Source: Desulfovibrio desulfuricans (GTDB lineage: Bacteria > Desulfobacterota > Desulfovibrionia > Desulfovibrionales > Desulfovibrionaceae). From it: a stretch of 8,136 nucleotides of DNA. The stretch spans positions 1 to 8,136 of the forward strand of contig QKDT01000328.1 in assembly GCA_003251995.1 (NCBI GenBank), in the 5' to 3' direction. The first letter of the stretch is position 1, and each line of letters begins with the position of its first letter. This document shows, piece by piece, positions 1-6,597 of the stretch. The notes under the pieces are model-generated. The model did no database searches. It had not been told where the DNA came from and saw nothing but the letters and a program-made list of their open reading frames with translations. Made by a program: the position numbers and the translations under genes.

Positions 1-225
1 GGCAAGGGTTTCCTGCTCGATGGGTTCCACATAGGTGGCGTCGGCCATATGCGGATCGGTCATGATGGTAGCCGGATTGGAATTGACCAGCACCACCTCG
101 AACCCTTCTTCCTTGAGGGCCTTCACGGCCTGTGAGCCGGAGTAGTCAAACTCGCAGCCCTGGCCGATGATGATGGGGCCCGCGCCGATGACAAGAATTT
201 TGTGTAAATCCGTACGCTTGGGCAT
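1..225 (-). CDS. carB: Carbamoyl-phosphate synthase large chain, N-terminal 75 residues (partial)
   Basis: This is the ATP-dependent synthetase subunit that makes carbamoyl phosphate from bicarbonate, ammonia (delivered by CarA from glutamine) and two ATP, feeding arginine and pyrimidine synthesis in the cytoplasm. Read leftward from the ATG at 225, the protein begins MPKRTDLHKILVIGAGP and continues with IGQGCEFDYSGSQA (about residues 21-34), VLVNSNPATIMTDP (about 45-58) and ADATYVEP. These are the hallmarks of the pre-ATP-grasp domain of CarB, nearly residue for residue like the enterobacterial enzyme. The start is supported by an AGGAAA ribosome binding site just upstream on the minus strand. 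The frame stays open to the window edge, so roughly the last 93% of the usual ~1070 residues lies outside. It is divergent from argG across a shared control region. Confidence 0.96.
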   Translation of the reverse strand, partial: MPKRTDLHKILVIGAGPIIIGQGCEFDYSGSQAVKALKEEGFEVVLVNSNPATIMTDPHMADATYVEPIEQETLA

Positions 226-299
226 TGAACTTTCCTGCGGATTTTGGAGATCAGAGGTAATGACGCGGCACAGGCGCGCCGAATTGCATAAAACGATTG

Positions 300-329
300 T
301 TTTTATTCCAAAGATGGCATAAAAGTCAA
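300..329 (-). promoter_or_regulatory. Candidate sigma70-type promoter of carB
   Basis: On the minus strand a TTGACT hexamer (324-329) is followed, after 18 nt, by TAAAAA (300-305). The -35 is close to consensus and the -10 is weaker. Transcription would start near 293 and give a leader of about 70 nt before the carB ATG. An imperfect palindrome occupies the spacer and -10 (separate entry). The call rests on hexamer matching only. Confidence 0.45.
301..324. promoter_or_regulatory. Operator-like imperfect palindrome inside the carB promoter
   Basis: Arms TTTTATTCCA (301-310) and TGGCATAAAA (315-324) match as an inverted repeat at 9 of 10 positions with a 4-nt centre. The element covers the spacer of the proposed carB promoter, where a bound repressor would block RNA polymerase. 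The half-element GCATAAAA also occurs in direct orientation at 286-293, 31 bp away, and pairs as an inverted repeat with TTTTAT at 301-306. An arginine or pyrimidine repressor site would suit the flanking genes, but the bases do not fit the enterobacterial ArgR consensus, so the regulator is not identified. Confidence 0.4.
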
Positions 330-442
330 GTTTTTCCTGCGACCAATGAATACACACCTTTGCAAAGAGCCGCCGCGCGCCCGGCACGCGCGCATTATGG
401 GGTTATGCCCTGCCCGTGCGGTGGTCAGACAACACAAAGCCC

Positions 443-471
443 TTGCCTCGCACTTTTTTTTGAGCAATAAT
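443..471 (+). promoter_or_regulatory. Candidate promoter of argG
   Basis: TTGCCT (443-448) and AATAAT (466-471) are separated by 17 nt, a sigma70-like arrangement. The predicted start is near 478, giving a short leader of about 26 nt that carries the argG ribosome binding site AAGGGGG (489-495, 8 nt before the ATG). Such a short leader leaves no room for an RNA attenuator upstream of argG, so control there would be at initiation. Confidence 0.4.
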
Positions 472-503
472 TTTTCTCTTGAATCCACAAGGGGGCACCA
501 TAC

Positions 504-1709
504 ATGCAAGATGTTAAAAAAGTCGTTCTCGCCTATTCGGGCGGGCTTGATACTTCTGTTATCCTTAAATGGCTTATTGAGACCTACCATTGTGAGGTCA
601 TTGCCGTAACCGCCGATCTTGGTCAGCCCGAAGACCTTTCTGGCGTGGAAGAAAAGGCGCTTAAAACCGGCGCTTCCAAGGCATACGTGCTTGATCTGCG
701 CGAAGAAATGGCAAAAGACTTTGTGTTCCCCATGATGCGCGGCGCAGCCCGTTACGAAAACCGCTATCTGCTGGGCACCTCCATCGCCCGCCCGCTGATC
801 GCCAAGGCCCTTGTGGACATCGCCCGCAAGGAAGGCGCTGATGCCGTGGCTCACGGTGCCACCGGCAAGGGTAACGATCAGGTGCGTTTTGAATTTGCCG
901 TCAGCGCCCTTGCGCCCGACATCAAGGTTATCGCCCCCTGGCGTGAATGGGATCTTATGTCGCGCACGGCCCTTACGGCCTTTGCTGCAAAGCACGGCAT
1001 TCCCATTTCGAGCGATGCCAAGCGTTACAGCATGGACGCCAACATGATGCACACGAGCTTTGAAGGCAGCGAGCTGGAAAATCCCGGCAACGCGCCCGAT
1101 GTATCCTGCCATCAGCGCTGCGTGCCTGTGGAAGAAGCGCCCGACACGCCAGAGATCATCAGCGTTGACTTTGAACACGGCAACCCCGTGGCAGTTAACG
1201 GTGAACGCCTCTCCCCCGCCGCCATCATCAAGACCCTGAGCGAAATCGCTGGTCGCAACGGCATTGGTCGTGACGACATGGTTGAAAACCGCTTTGTGGG
1301 CATGAAGTGCCGCGGCGTGTACGAAAACCCCGCTGGCACCCTGCTGTTTGCCCTACACCGCGACCTTGAAGGCATCTGCATGGACCGCGAACTGCTCGGC
1401 ATCCGCGATATGCTGGCAGTGCGCTACTCGCAGTGCGTTTACAATGGCTTTTGGTATTCGCCCGAGCGCGAAGCCATGCAGGTTTTCATGGACAAGTCGC
1501 AGGAAAGCGTCACCGGCACCGTGCGCGCCAAGCTCTACAAGGGCGGCGTGTGGCCCCTGGCCCGCACTTCTGCCAACTCGCTCTTCTCTGAGGATCTTGC
1601 CACCTTTGAAGGCGGCGACTACGATCATAAGGATGCCGCCGGCTTCATTCGCCTCAACAGCTTGCGCCTGCGCCTGCACGCCGCTGTAAAGGGCATGCTC
1701 GGCAAGTAG
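504..1709 (+). CDS. argG: Argininosuccinate synthase
   Basis: It catalyses ATP-dependent condensation of citrulline with aspartate to argininosuccinate, releasing AMP and pyrophosphate; this is the penultimate step of arginine synthesis, in the cytoplasm as a homotetramer in this family. The 401-residue length is typical. The N-terminal PP-loop ATP pyrophosphatase motif YSGGLDTSV is at residues 11-19. The synthase signature HGATGKGNDQVRFE is at 117-130, in the citrulline/aspartate site region, and a YSMDANMMHTSFEGSELENP block at 175-194 is also family-typical. The ATG at 504 is chosen because the PP-loop sits at the usual distance from it and AAGGGGG lies 8 nt upstream. It is divergent from carB and followed by argH on the same strand after a structured 217-nt spacer. 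No defect is seen. Confidence 0.98.
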   Translation: MQDVKKVVLAYSGGLDTSVILKWLIETYHCEVIAVTADLGQPEDLSGVEEKALKTGASKAYVLDLREEMAKDFVFPMMRGAARYENRYLLGTSIARPLIAKALVDIARKEGADAVAHGATGKGNDQVRFEFAVSALAPDIKVIAPWREWDLMSRTALTAFAAKHGIPISSDAKRYSMDANMMHTSFEGSELENPGNAPDVSCHQRCVPVEEAPDTPEIISVDFEHGNPVAVNGERLSPAAIIKTLSEIAGRNGIGRDDMVENRFVGMKCRGVYENPAGTLLFALHRDLEGICMDRELLGIRDMLAVRYSQCVYNGFWYSPEREAMQVFMDKSQESVTGTVRAKLYKGGVWPLARTSANSLFSEDLATFEGGDYDHKDAAGFIRLNSLRLRLHAAVKGMLGK

Positions 1710-1741
1710 ACAGCAAATGCCCCGCATGCTGCGGCATCTGC

Positions 1742-1908
1742 CATGCGGCAAGCGGAGTTGTGGAATATCGGGCGCTTTTCCCGGAACCTGAGCCATAATG
1801 GTTCCGCCATTGGCGGCAATGCCGCATGTTTTGCGGGTAATCAAAAGGACAGGTTCCGGGGGAAGCGGCGTTTGCCAAAGCAACGCGGCTTCCCCCGATT
1901 CATTTTTT
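1742..1908 (+). promoter_or_regulatory. Candidate transcription attenuator between argG and argH
   Basis: The spacer RNA can take two mutually exclusive folds. In the read-through fold, 1773-1790 pairs with 1850-1867 as an uninterrupted 18-bp stem (16 Watson-Crick pairs, 2 G-U), whose core CCCGGAACCTG/CAGGTTCCGGG is perfect. This stem consumes the entire 5' arm of the terminator. In the termination fold, 1783-1788 (GGAACC) instead pairs with 1800-1805 (GGTTCC), and 1742-1750 (CATGCGGCA) pairs perfectly with 1820-1828 (TGCCGCATG), freeing the terminator to form. Short hairpins 1722-1734, 1804-1816 and 1813-1825 add more alternatives. The pairings are seen directly; switching by arginine, a protein or an RNA ligand is inferred. 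No known riboswitch class or T-box is recognised. Confidence 0.5.
1858..1908 (+). terminator. Rho-independent terminator 18 nt upstream of argH
   Basis: Left arm GGGGGAAGC (1858-1866) pairs perfectly with GCTTCCCCC (1888-1896). After one mismatch, the stem continues through GCGTT/AACGC and closes around a CAAA-containing loop. A run of six T follows at 1903-1908. It could simply end argG transcription, but its position directly before the argH start, with a competing antiterminator stem, suggests conditional termination. Confidence 0.75.
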
Positions 1909-1926
1909 ACAGAAAACGGACAGACC

Positions 1927-3330
1927 ATGAAGACCAACCAGAGCTGGGGCGGACGCTTTGCCGAAGGCCCCAAGGAAGCCGTGGCCCAGTATACGGATTC
2001 GCAATCCTACGACAGGGCGCTCTATGCCCAGGATATTCGCGCGTCACAGGCGCATGCCCGCATGCTGGGCCGCCAGGGCGTTATCAGCCAGAGCGAGGCA
2101 CGGATTCTGGTCAACGGTCTGGACCGCGTGCGCGAAGAAATTGAAGCGGGCGACTTTGTATGGAAACCCGAGCTTGAAGACGTACACATGAATATTGAAG
2201 CGCGCCTGACCGAGCTTGTGGGCGATGTGGGCAAAAAACTGCACACGGGCCGCAGCCGTAATGATCAGGTGGGGCTGACCTTCCGTCTTTTTGTGGCTGA
2301 CCGCCTTGAAACCTGGCGGCAACGCGCTGCCCTTCTGTGTTCTGTGCTGGCAGAAAAAGCCGCAGAACACAAAACAGATATTCTGCCAGGTTGCACCCAT
2401 CTGCAACCTGCCCAGCCCGTGAGCCTTGCCCACCACCTGCTGGCCTATGCCTGGATGTTCCGCCGCGACGCCATGCGCCTTGAAGACACCCTCGAGCGCG
2501 TGCGCATTTCGCCCCTGGGCGCTGCAGCCCTTGCTGGCACAACCTACCCTCTCGACCCGCAAAGCGTGGCGGACGAGGTAGGCTTTGCCGAAATTTACGG
2601 CAACTCCATGGATGCGGTTTCTGACCGCGATTTTGTGCTTGAGGCCCTTTTTGACGGCTCGACAATCATGATGCATCTCTCGCGCCTTTGCGAAGAAATC
2701 ATCCTTTGGGCCAACCCCGCCTTTGGTTTTGTGCGTCTTTCCGACGGCTATTCCACCGGCTCGTCCATCATGCCGCAAAAGAAAAACCCCGATGTGGCGG
2801 AACTTATGCGCGGCAAGACAGGGCGCGTCTATGGCGCGCTCACCGGCTTGCTCACGGTTATGAAGGGCCTGCCCCTGGCCTATAACCGCGACATGCAGGA
2901 AGACAAGGAAGGCTTTTTGGATGCAGACCGCACGGTTGAAGCATCGTTGCGGCTCATGGCGGGCATGCTTGAAGAACTGACCTTCCGCACCGACCGCATG
3001 CGCGAGGCCTGCAAGGCCGGGTTCCTCAACGCCACAGAGCTAGCCGACTACCTTGTGCGTAAGGGTATTCCCTTCCGCGAGGCGCACCACATCACTGGTC
3101 AGGCCGTGGCAATGGCGGAAAAGGCGGGCAAAGGGCTTGAAGACCTCACCCTTGCCGAGCTCAAAACTCTTGAACCACGCATTGAAGAAACGGTTTTTGA
3201 AATTCTTGAATACGCCGCAGCAGTGAGCCGCCGCGAAACCCCCGGCGGCACTGGCCCCCGTTCGGTTGAAACCCAGCTTGGGCAGATACATGAATGGCTT
3301 GGGCAGAATCTGGGCCAGGACAAGCCCTAG
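1927..3330 (+). CDS. argH: Argininosuccinate lyase
   Basis: It splits argininosuccinate into arginine and fumarate, the last step of arginine synthesis; it belongs to the aspartase/fumarase superfamily, which forms homotetramers with composite active sites. The 467-residue length is normal. Visible motifs are the N-terminal WGGRF, HTGRSRNDQ at 106-114, the catalytic-base region TH at 157-158 in CTHLQPAQPVS, and the superfamily signature GSSIMPQKKNPD from residue 278, containing the mobile-loop catalytic serine. The ATG at 1927 is preferred over the in-frame ATG at 1798 because MKTNQSWGGRF is the family-like start and the extension would translate the terminator hairpin. Its ribosome binding site is poor (only GGA at 1918-1920), so translation may be weak or structure-dependent. 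It is probably controlled by the leader described upstream. Confidence 0.97.
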   Translation: MKTNQSWGGRFAEGPKEAVAQYTDSQSYDRALYAQDIRASQAHARMLGRQGVISQSEARILVNGLDRVREEIEAGDFVWKPELEDVHMNIEARLTELVGDVGKKLHTGRSRNDQVGLTFRLFVADRLETWRQRAALLCSVLAEKAAEHKTDILPGCTHLQPAQPVSLAHHLLAYAWMFRRDAMRLEDTLERVRISPLGAAALAGTTYPLDPQSVADEVGFAEIYGNSMDAVSDRDFVLEALFDGSTIMMHLSRLCEEIILWANPAFGFVRLSDGYSTGSSIMPQKKNPDVAELMRGKTGRVYGALTGLLTVMKGLPLAYNRDMQEDKEGFLDADRTVEASLRLMAGMLEELTFRTDRMREACKAGFLNATELADYLVRKGIPFREAHHITGQAVAMAEKAGKGLEDLTLAELKTLEPRIEETVFEILEYAAAVSRRETPGGTGPRSVETQLGQIHEWLGQNLGQDKP

Positions 3331-3341
3331 ATATCAATTAC

Positions 3342-3365
3342 CTTTGAAAATTTATATTTTCAAAG
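3342..3365. terminator. AT-rich perfect hairpin after argH
   Basis: CTTTGAAAAT (3342-3351) and ATTTTCAAAG (3356-3365) form a perfect 10-bp inverted repeat around TTAT, beginning 12 nt after the argH stop and followed by TTTAA. The position suits an argH terminator, but the stem has almost no G-C pairs, so efficiency is doubtful. A protein-binding palindrome for the downstream gene is the alternative. Confidence 0.4.
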
Positions 3366-3496
3366 TTTAAGACACGCCAGTACCGGCACCTAACAGCGCA
3401 AACAAACTGCGCTTATGCCTTCAGGGTGGGTGCCAGCTCTCGCTGTCACCGGGGCAATTTCAAGCTGAAACTGCTCTGAGAACGGAGCCAAACGCC

Positions 3497-4369
3497 ATGT
3501 CCTTTTTTGATACTGAAAACCGGCAGGATCCGGGGGCGGAAGCCCCCTCCGCCGTGTATTGGCCCCAGTGGGCGGAAGACGCGCGGCTGGACGATACCCT
3601 CGCCGCAGAGGCCTACGAGGCCACACCAGCCCCATTGCGCGCCGCAATCAAAACAGGGCTGGCCCTCACGCACATGCACTTTGGCGAAAGCACCACCAGC
3701 CAACGCAACGAGGTGCGTAACGCGCATCTTGGCTTTTGGCGGCGTTCCATTTCGCACCCCGCGCCGTGGGCCGTCATTGCCTTTACGCCCGCCTATGCTG
3801 CCGCTGCCCGCCTTGCTGCCGCCTGCATGCCAGCCCTGCTTGGTGGCGTGCCACATGTGGGGGCCGTATGCGTGGGCGGCGCGCCGAGTAAAAATGCCCT
3901 GGTCACGCTGGAGCTGACAGGGGTGGAAGACATCTTTGTTATGGACAGTGCTGGCCTCTGCACCTTGCTGGAAGAAACCCAGCCTGGGCCGGGGCGGCTT
4001 GTGCTGCTGCATAAAGGTGAGCTTGATGCCGTGGCAGGAGCCGCCAGAACACTGGAACTACCCTGCTACGAAGAACGCCGCGCCCCTGTGCTGTGCCTGC
4101 CCAAGCCAGATGCTTTTGACCTGGAGGCTCTTGCCTTTGCACAGGCCGAAGCTCTTGAAACAGCCCTCGACACTTCGTTGCGCCTCACGCCCGACGCCAC
4201 ATATCTTGCACCAGTGGCTGCCCTTGGGCATTGCCGCGAACGCCGCACCGGCCCCTTCCCCTATAGTGGCGCGCCCGCGCTTACGCCAGGTTGCGAGGGC
4301 TTCTGGCTGCATCCTGGCCTCACGCCTGATTTTTTCCGCGTGCAGCGCCAGGCCTTTGGGCTGTTGTAA
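3497..4369 (+). CDS. Protein of unknown function, weakly histidinol-dehydrogenase-like
   Basis: The function is not recognised with confidence. The 290-residue product is soluble-looking and alanine-rich, with no signal peptide. Residues about 50-150 (THMHFGESTTSQRNE, then WRRSISHPAPWAVIAFTPAY, then MPALLGGVPHVGAVCVGGAP, then ALVTLELTGVEDIFVMD) resemble in order and spacing the nucleotide-binding N-terminal half of histidinol dehydrogenase (tryptophan-arginine stretch, a 'V-x-TP' strand, 'A-L-AGV', 'LAGVD'). The protein is much shorter than HisD (~430 residues), and I see no equivalent of its C-terminal zinc and catalytic histidine region, so the same reaction is unlikely. The start at 3497 has GGAG 9 nt upstream. 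It lies between argH and the EF-G gene, separated by 166 and 179 nt, and is probably its own transcript or weakly coupled. Conservation of the gene as real coding sequence is an inference from its open frame and ribosome binding site. Confidence 0.75.
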   Translation: MSFFDTENRQDPGAEAPSAVYWPQWAEDARLDDTLAAEAYEATPAPLRAAIKTGLALTHMHFGESTTSQRNEVRNAHLGFWRRSISHPAPWAVIAFTPAYAAAARLAAACMPALLGGVPHVGAVCVGGAPSKNALVTLELTGVEDIFVMDSAGLCTLLEETQPGPGRLVLLHKGELDAVAGAARTLELPCYEERRAPVLCLPKPDAFDLEALAFAQAEALETALDTSLRLTPDATYLAPVAALGHCRERRTGPFPYSGAPALTPGCEGFWLHPGLTPDFFRVQRQAFGLL

Positions 4370-4548
4370 TCCGGCGCAACCTTACTGCCATGCACTCATC
4401 CAGCCATCCCTGAGGGATCTTTGCTATGGGTTTGCCGCATGCGCAAAACCCGCCCCAAGGCACGGCAACAGGGCAGCAGCGACCAGCCTTGCCCTGCGCC
4501 TGAAAAAGCCGTAATCATTCAGAAACACCTCGTTTTGGGAGCAAAGCC

Positions 4549-6591
4549 ATGCCCAGCATCAAGCATATTCGCAACATAGGCATTATTGCCCATATCGATG
4601 CGGGCAAGACCACGCTTTCCGAGCGCATGCTTTTTTACAGCCGCAAAATTCACCGCATGGGCGAAGTCCACGACGGCGCAGCCACCATGGACTACATGCC
4701 GGAGGAGCAGGAGCGCGGCATCACCATCATGTCGGCCTGCACCACCTGCCAGTGGGGCGAAACCACCATCAACCTCATCGACACGCCCGGTCATGTGGAC
4801 TTTACCATTGAGGTTGAGCGCGCCCTGCGCGTGCTGGATGGGGCCGTGGGCGTGTTCTGCGCCGTGGGCGGGGTTGAGCCGCAGTCAGAAACCGTGTGGC
4901 GGCAGTCAGAAGATTTCAGCGTTCCCAAGATAGCCTTTATCAATAAAATCGACCGCCTGGGCGCGGATTTTGAAGCAGTGCTGGAGGCCATGCGCCAACG
5001 TCTGCAAACCAATGCCATAGCCGTCACCATTCCCTTTGGTCAGGGCGAAGATTTTCGCGCCGTGCTTGACCTTGTGAACGAACAAAGCCTTACCTTTGAC
5101 CCGGCGGATCAAGGGCAAACTGTCCACAGCGCGCCCTTTACGCAGGAAGAAGCGGCCCTTGCCGCACCCTGGCGCGAAACGCTGCTGGAAAAACTGGGCG
5201 AAGCGGACGATACCTTTGTGGACCTCTATCTTGAAGGCTCGTACACCCTGACCGACATCAACGCGGCCCTGCGCCGTGCCACCCTGGCACGCACGCTTAC
5301 GCCTGTTTTTTGCGGTTCCGCCCTGCGCAACATGGGCGTGCAGCCTGTGCTGGATGCCGTGTGCGCCCTGCTGCCCTCGCCTGCCGATGTTCCGGCCCCT
5401 GTTGGGCACGATGCCGAAGGCCGCGAATGCACGGTAGAGGCCACTCCCGATGCCCCGCCAGTGGCTTTGGTTTTTAAGGTACTGATGGAAAATGGTCGCA
5501 AGCTGGCCTTTTTGCGCATGTACGCGGGTCGCATCCATGAGGGCGAAAATCTGCGCAATACCACCAACGGCAAGGATGACCGCCTTGGTCGCATATACCA
5601 GCCCCATGCTGACAGGCGGGAACAGGCTGAAAGCGCCGAAGCGGGCGAAATTGTGGTTGTGGTGGGTCTGCGCTCTGCCCATACGGGCGAGACATACACC
5701 GCCCGCGAGCGCCAGTTGTCGCTGGAAAGCATAGATGCATACTCCCCCGTCATTACCCTTGCGCTCGAACCCCGCAATGCTGATGAAGGCAAAATTCTGG
5801 ACGAAGCGCTGACCCGGTACACGGAAGAAGACCCCACCCTGCTTGCGAAGCTGGACGATGATACCGGATCGCGCATGGTTTCCGGCATGGGCGAGCTGCA
5901 CCTGGATGTGCTGCTTGAACGCATGAAGCGCGAATACGGCCTCAGCCCCCGCGCGGGCAATCCGCAGGTGGTGCTGCGCGAGACAGTGCGCAAAGAGGCC
6001 GAAGCGGCATCCGTGTTTGACAAAGAGCTGGGCAAGGAGCGGCATCAGGGCTCTGCGGCTCTGCGTGTTGCCCCCCGTGCGCGCGGCACGGGCAATGCGG
6101 TTGAGGTGGGTGACTTCTTGCCGCAGGATGCCGCCGAAGCCCGCAAAATTCTGCCCAGGGTCTATCTGGACGCAGCCCTTGAAGGCGTGCGCGATGCCCT
6201 GCAATGTGGTGATCTGACCGGATACCCCATTGAAGATGTGTCTGTGACCCTTACCGCTGTGGACAGGCAGGAGGGTGTGACCACGGTGCCCGGCTGCCGC
6301 ATGGCTGCGGGGCAAGCCCTGCGCGAAGCCTTGTCGGCTGCGTCGCCCGTTGTGCTGGAACCAGTGATGCACGTGGAAATTACCGTGCCGGAAGACTTCC
6401 TTGGCGCATCCATCACGTTGTTTACCACCTGCGGCGGCAAGGTTGAGGATATGGAAGACCACGGCGGGCGCAAAACCCTGCGTGGCACGGCCCCTCTGCG
6501 CCGTCTGTTCGGCTTTTCCACATCACTGCGTTCGGCAACACAGGGGCGCGCCGGACTGGTGATGACTTTTGACCGCTTTGATCTGCCCTGA
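4549..6591 (+). CDS. Elongation factor G paralogue (EF-G-like translational GTPase)
   Basis: This is a ribosome-dependent GTPase of the EF-G family, which drives translocation and, with RRF, ribosome recycling. The 680 residues are slightly short of the usual ~692. The GTPase motifs are intact: AHIDAGKT (14-21), RGITI with switch-I Thr59, DTPGH (78-82) and NKID (132-135). Domain II follows at about 300-400, domain III carries GMGELHLDV (446-454), and domain V spans about 604-680 with LFGFSTSLRSATQGR. Domain IV is divergent: where classical EF-G has the tip loop with HxVDSSE, this protein reads VDRQEGVTTVPGC (571-583), two residues shorter and without the conserved histidine. The domain V DLNSRRG segment is replaced by LFTTCGGKV. 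The start at 4549 has GGGAG 7 nt upstream. It is probably a second, specialised EF-G rather than the housekeeping copy, which usually sits with rpsL and rpsG. It is coupled to rsmA downstream. Confidence 0.92.
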   Translation: MPSIKHIRNIGIIAHIDAGKTTLSERMLFYSRKIHRMGEVHDGAATMDYMPEEQERGITIMSACTTCQWGETTINLIDTPGHVDFTIEVERALRVLDGAVGVFCAVGGVEPQSETVWRQSEDFSVPKIAFINKIDRLGADFEAVLEAMRQRLQTNAIAVTIPFGQGEDFRAVLDLVNEQSLTFDPADQGQTVHSAPFTQEEAALAAPWRETLLEKLGEADDTFVDLYLEGSYTLTDINAALRRATLARTLTPVFCGSALRNMGVQPVLDAVCALLPSPADVPAPVGHDAEGRECTVEATPDAPPVALVFKVLMENGRKLAFLRMYAGRIHEGENLRNTTNGKDDRLGRIYQPHADRREQAESAEAGEIVVVVGLRSAHTGETYTARERQLSLESIDAYSPVITLALEPRNADEGKILDEALTRYTEEDPTLLAKLDDDTGSRMVSGMGELHLDVLLERMKREYGLSPRAGNPQVVLRETVRKEAEAASVFDKELGKERHQGSAALRVAPRARGTGNAVEVGDFLPQDAAEARKILPRVYLDAALEGVRDALQCGDLTGYPIEDVSVTLTAVDRQEGVTTVPGCRMAAGQALREALSAASPVVLEPVMHVEITVPEDFLGASITLFTTCGGKVEDMEDHGGRKTLRGTAPLRRLFGFSTSLRSATQGRAGLVMTFDRFDLP

Positions 6592-6597
6592 GGAACC

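Noticed and set aside
346..609. Upstream plus-strand frame of 87 codons, with several Arg codons, overlapping the argG start
   Set aside because: It begins upstream of the predicted argG transcription start, overlaps argG out of frame, has no ribosome binding site and resembles no protein.
303..1178. 291-codon antisense frame over the argG start
   Set aside because: It is a shadow of argG; its composition is low in recognisable domain features and it overlaps the promoter region.
1743..2144. Arginine-codon-rich frame over the argG-argH spacer (11 Arg codons between 1743 and 1922), a possible leader peptide
   Set aside because: It has no stop before argH and runs 220 nt into it in another frame, has no clear ribosome binding site, and its Arg codons cluster in the terminator rather than before it. 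It does not fit a classical leader peptide.
3424..3450. GGTGGGTGCC stretch resembling a T-box antiterminator core
   Set aside because: There is no specifier loop, no stem I and no following terminator, and the neighbouring gene is not an amino-acid or tRNA-charging gene. The match is too short.
4428..4451. GGGTTT...AAACCC hairpin in the spacer before the EF-G gene, considered as terminator
   Set aside because: There is no T tract after it and the stem has a bulge. The CAGGGCA/TGCCCTG pair at 4469-4496 is equally unsupported as a terminator.
4906..6462. 518-codon open frame antisense to the EF-G gene
   Set aside because: Long antisense frames are common opposite GC-rich genes with biased third positions. 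The sense frame has full family motifs and the antisense product resembles nothing.
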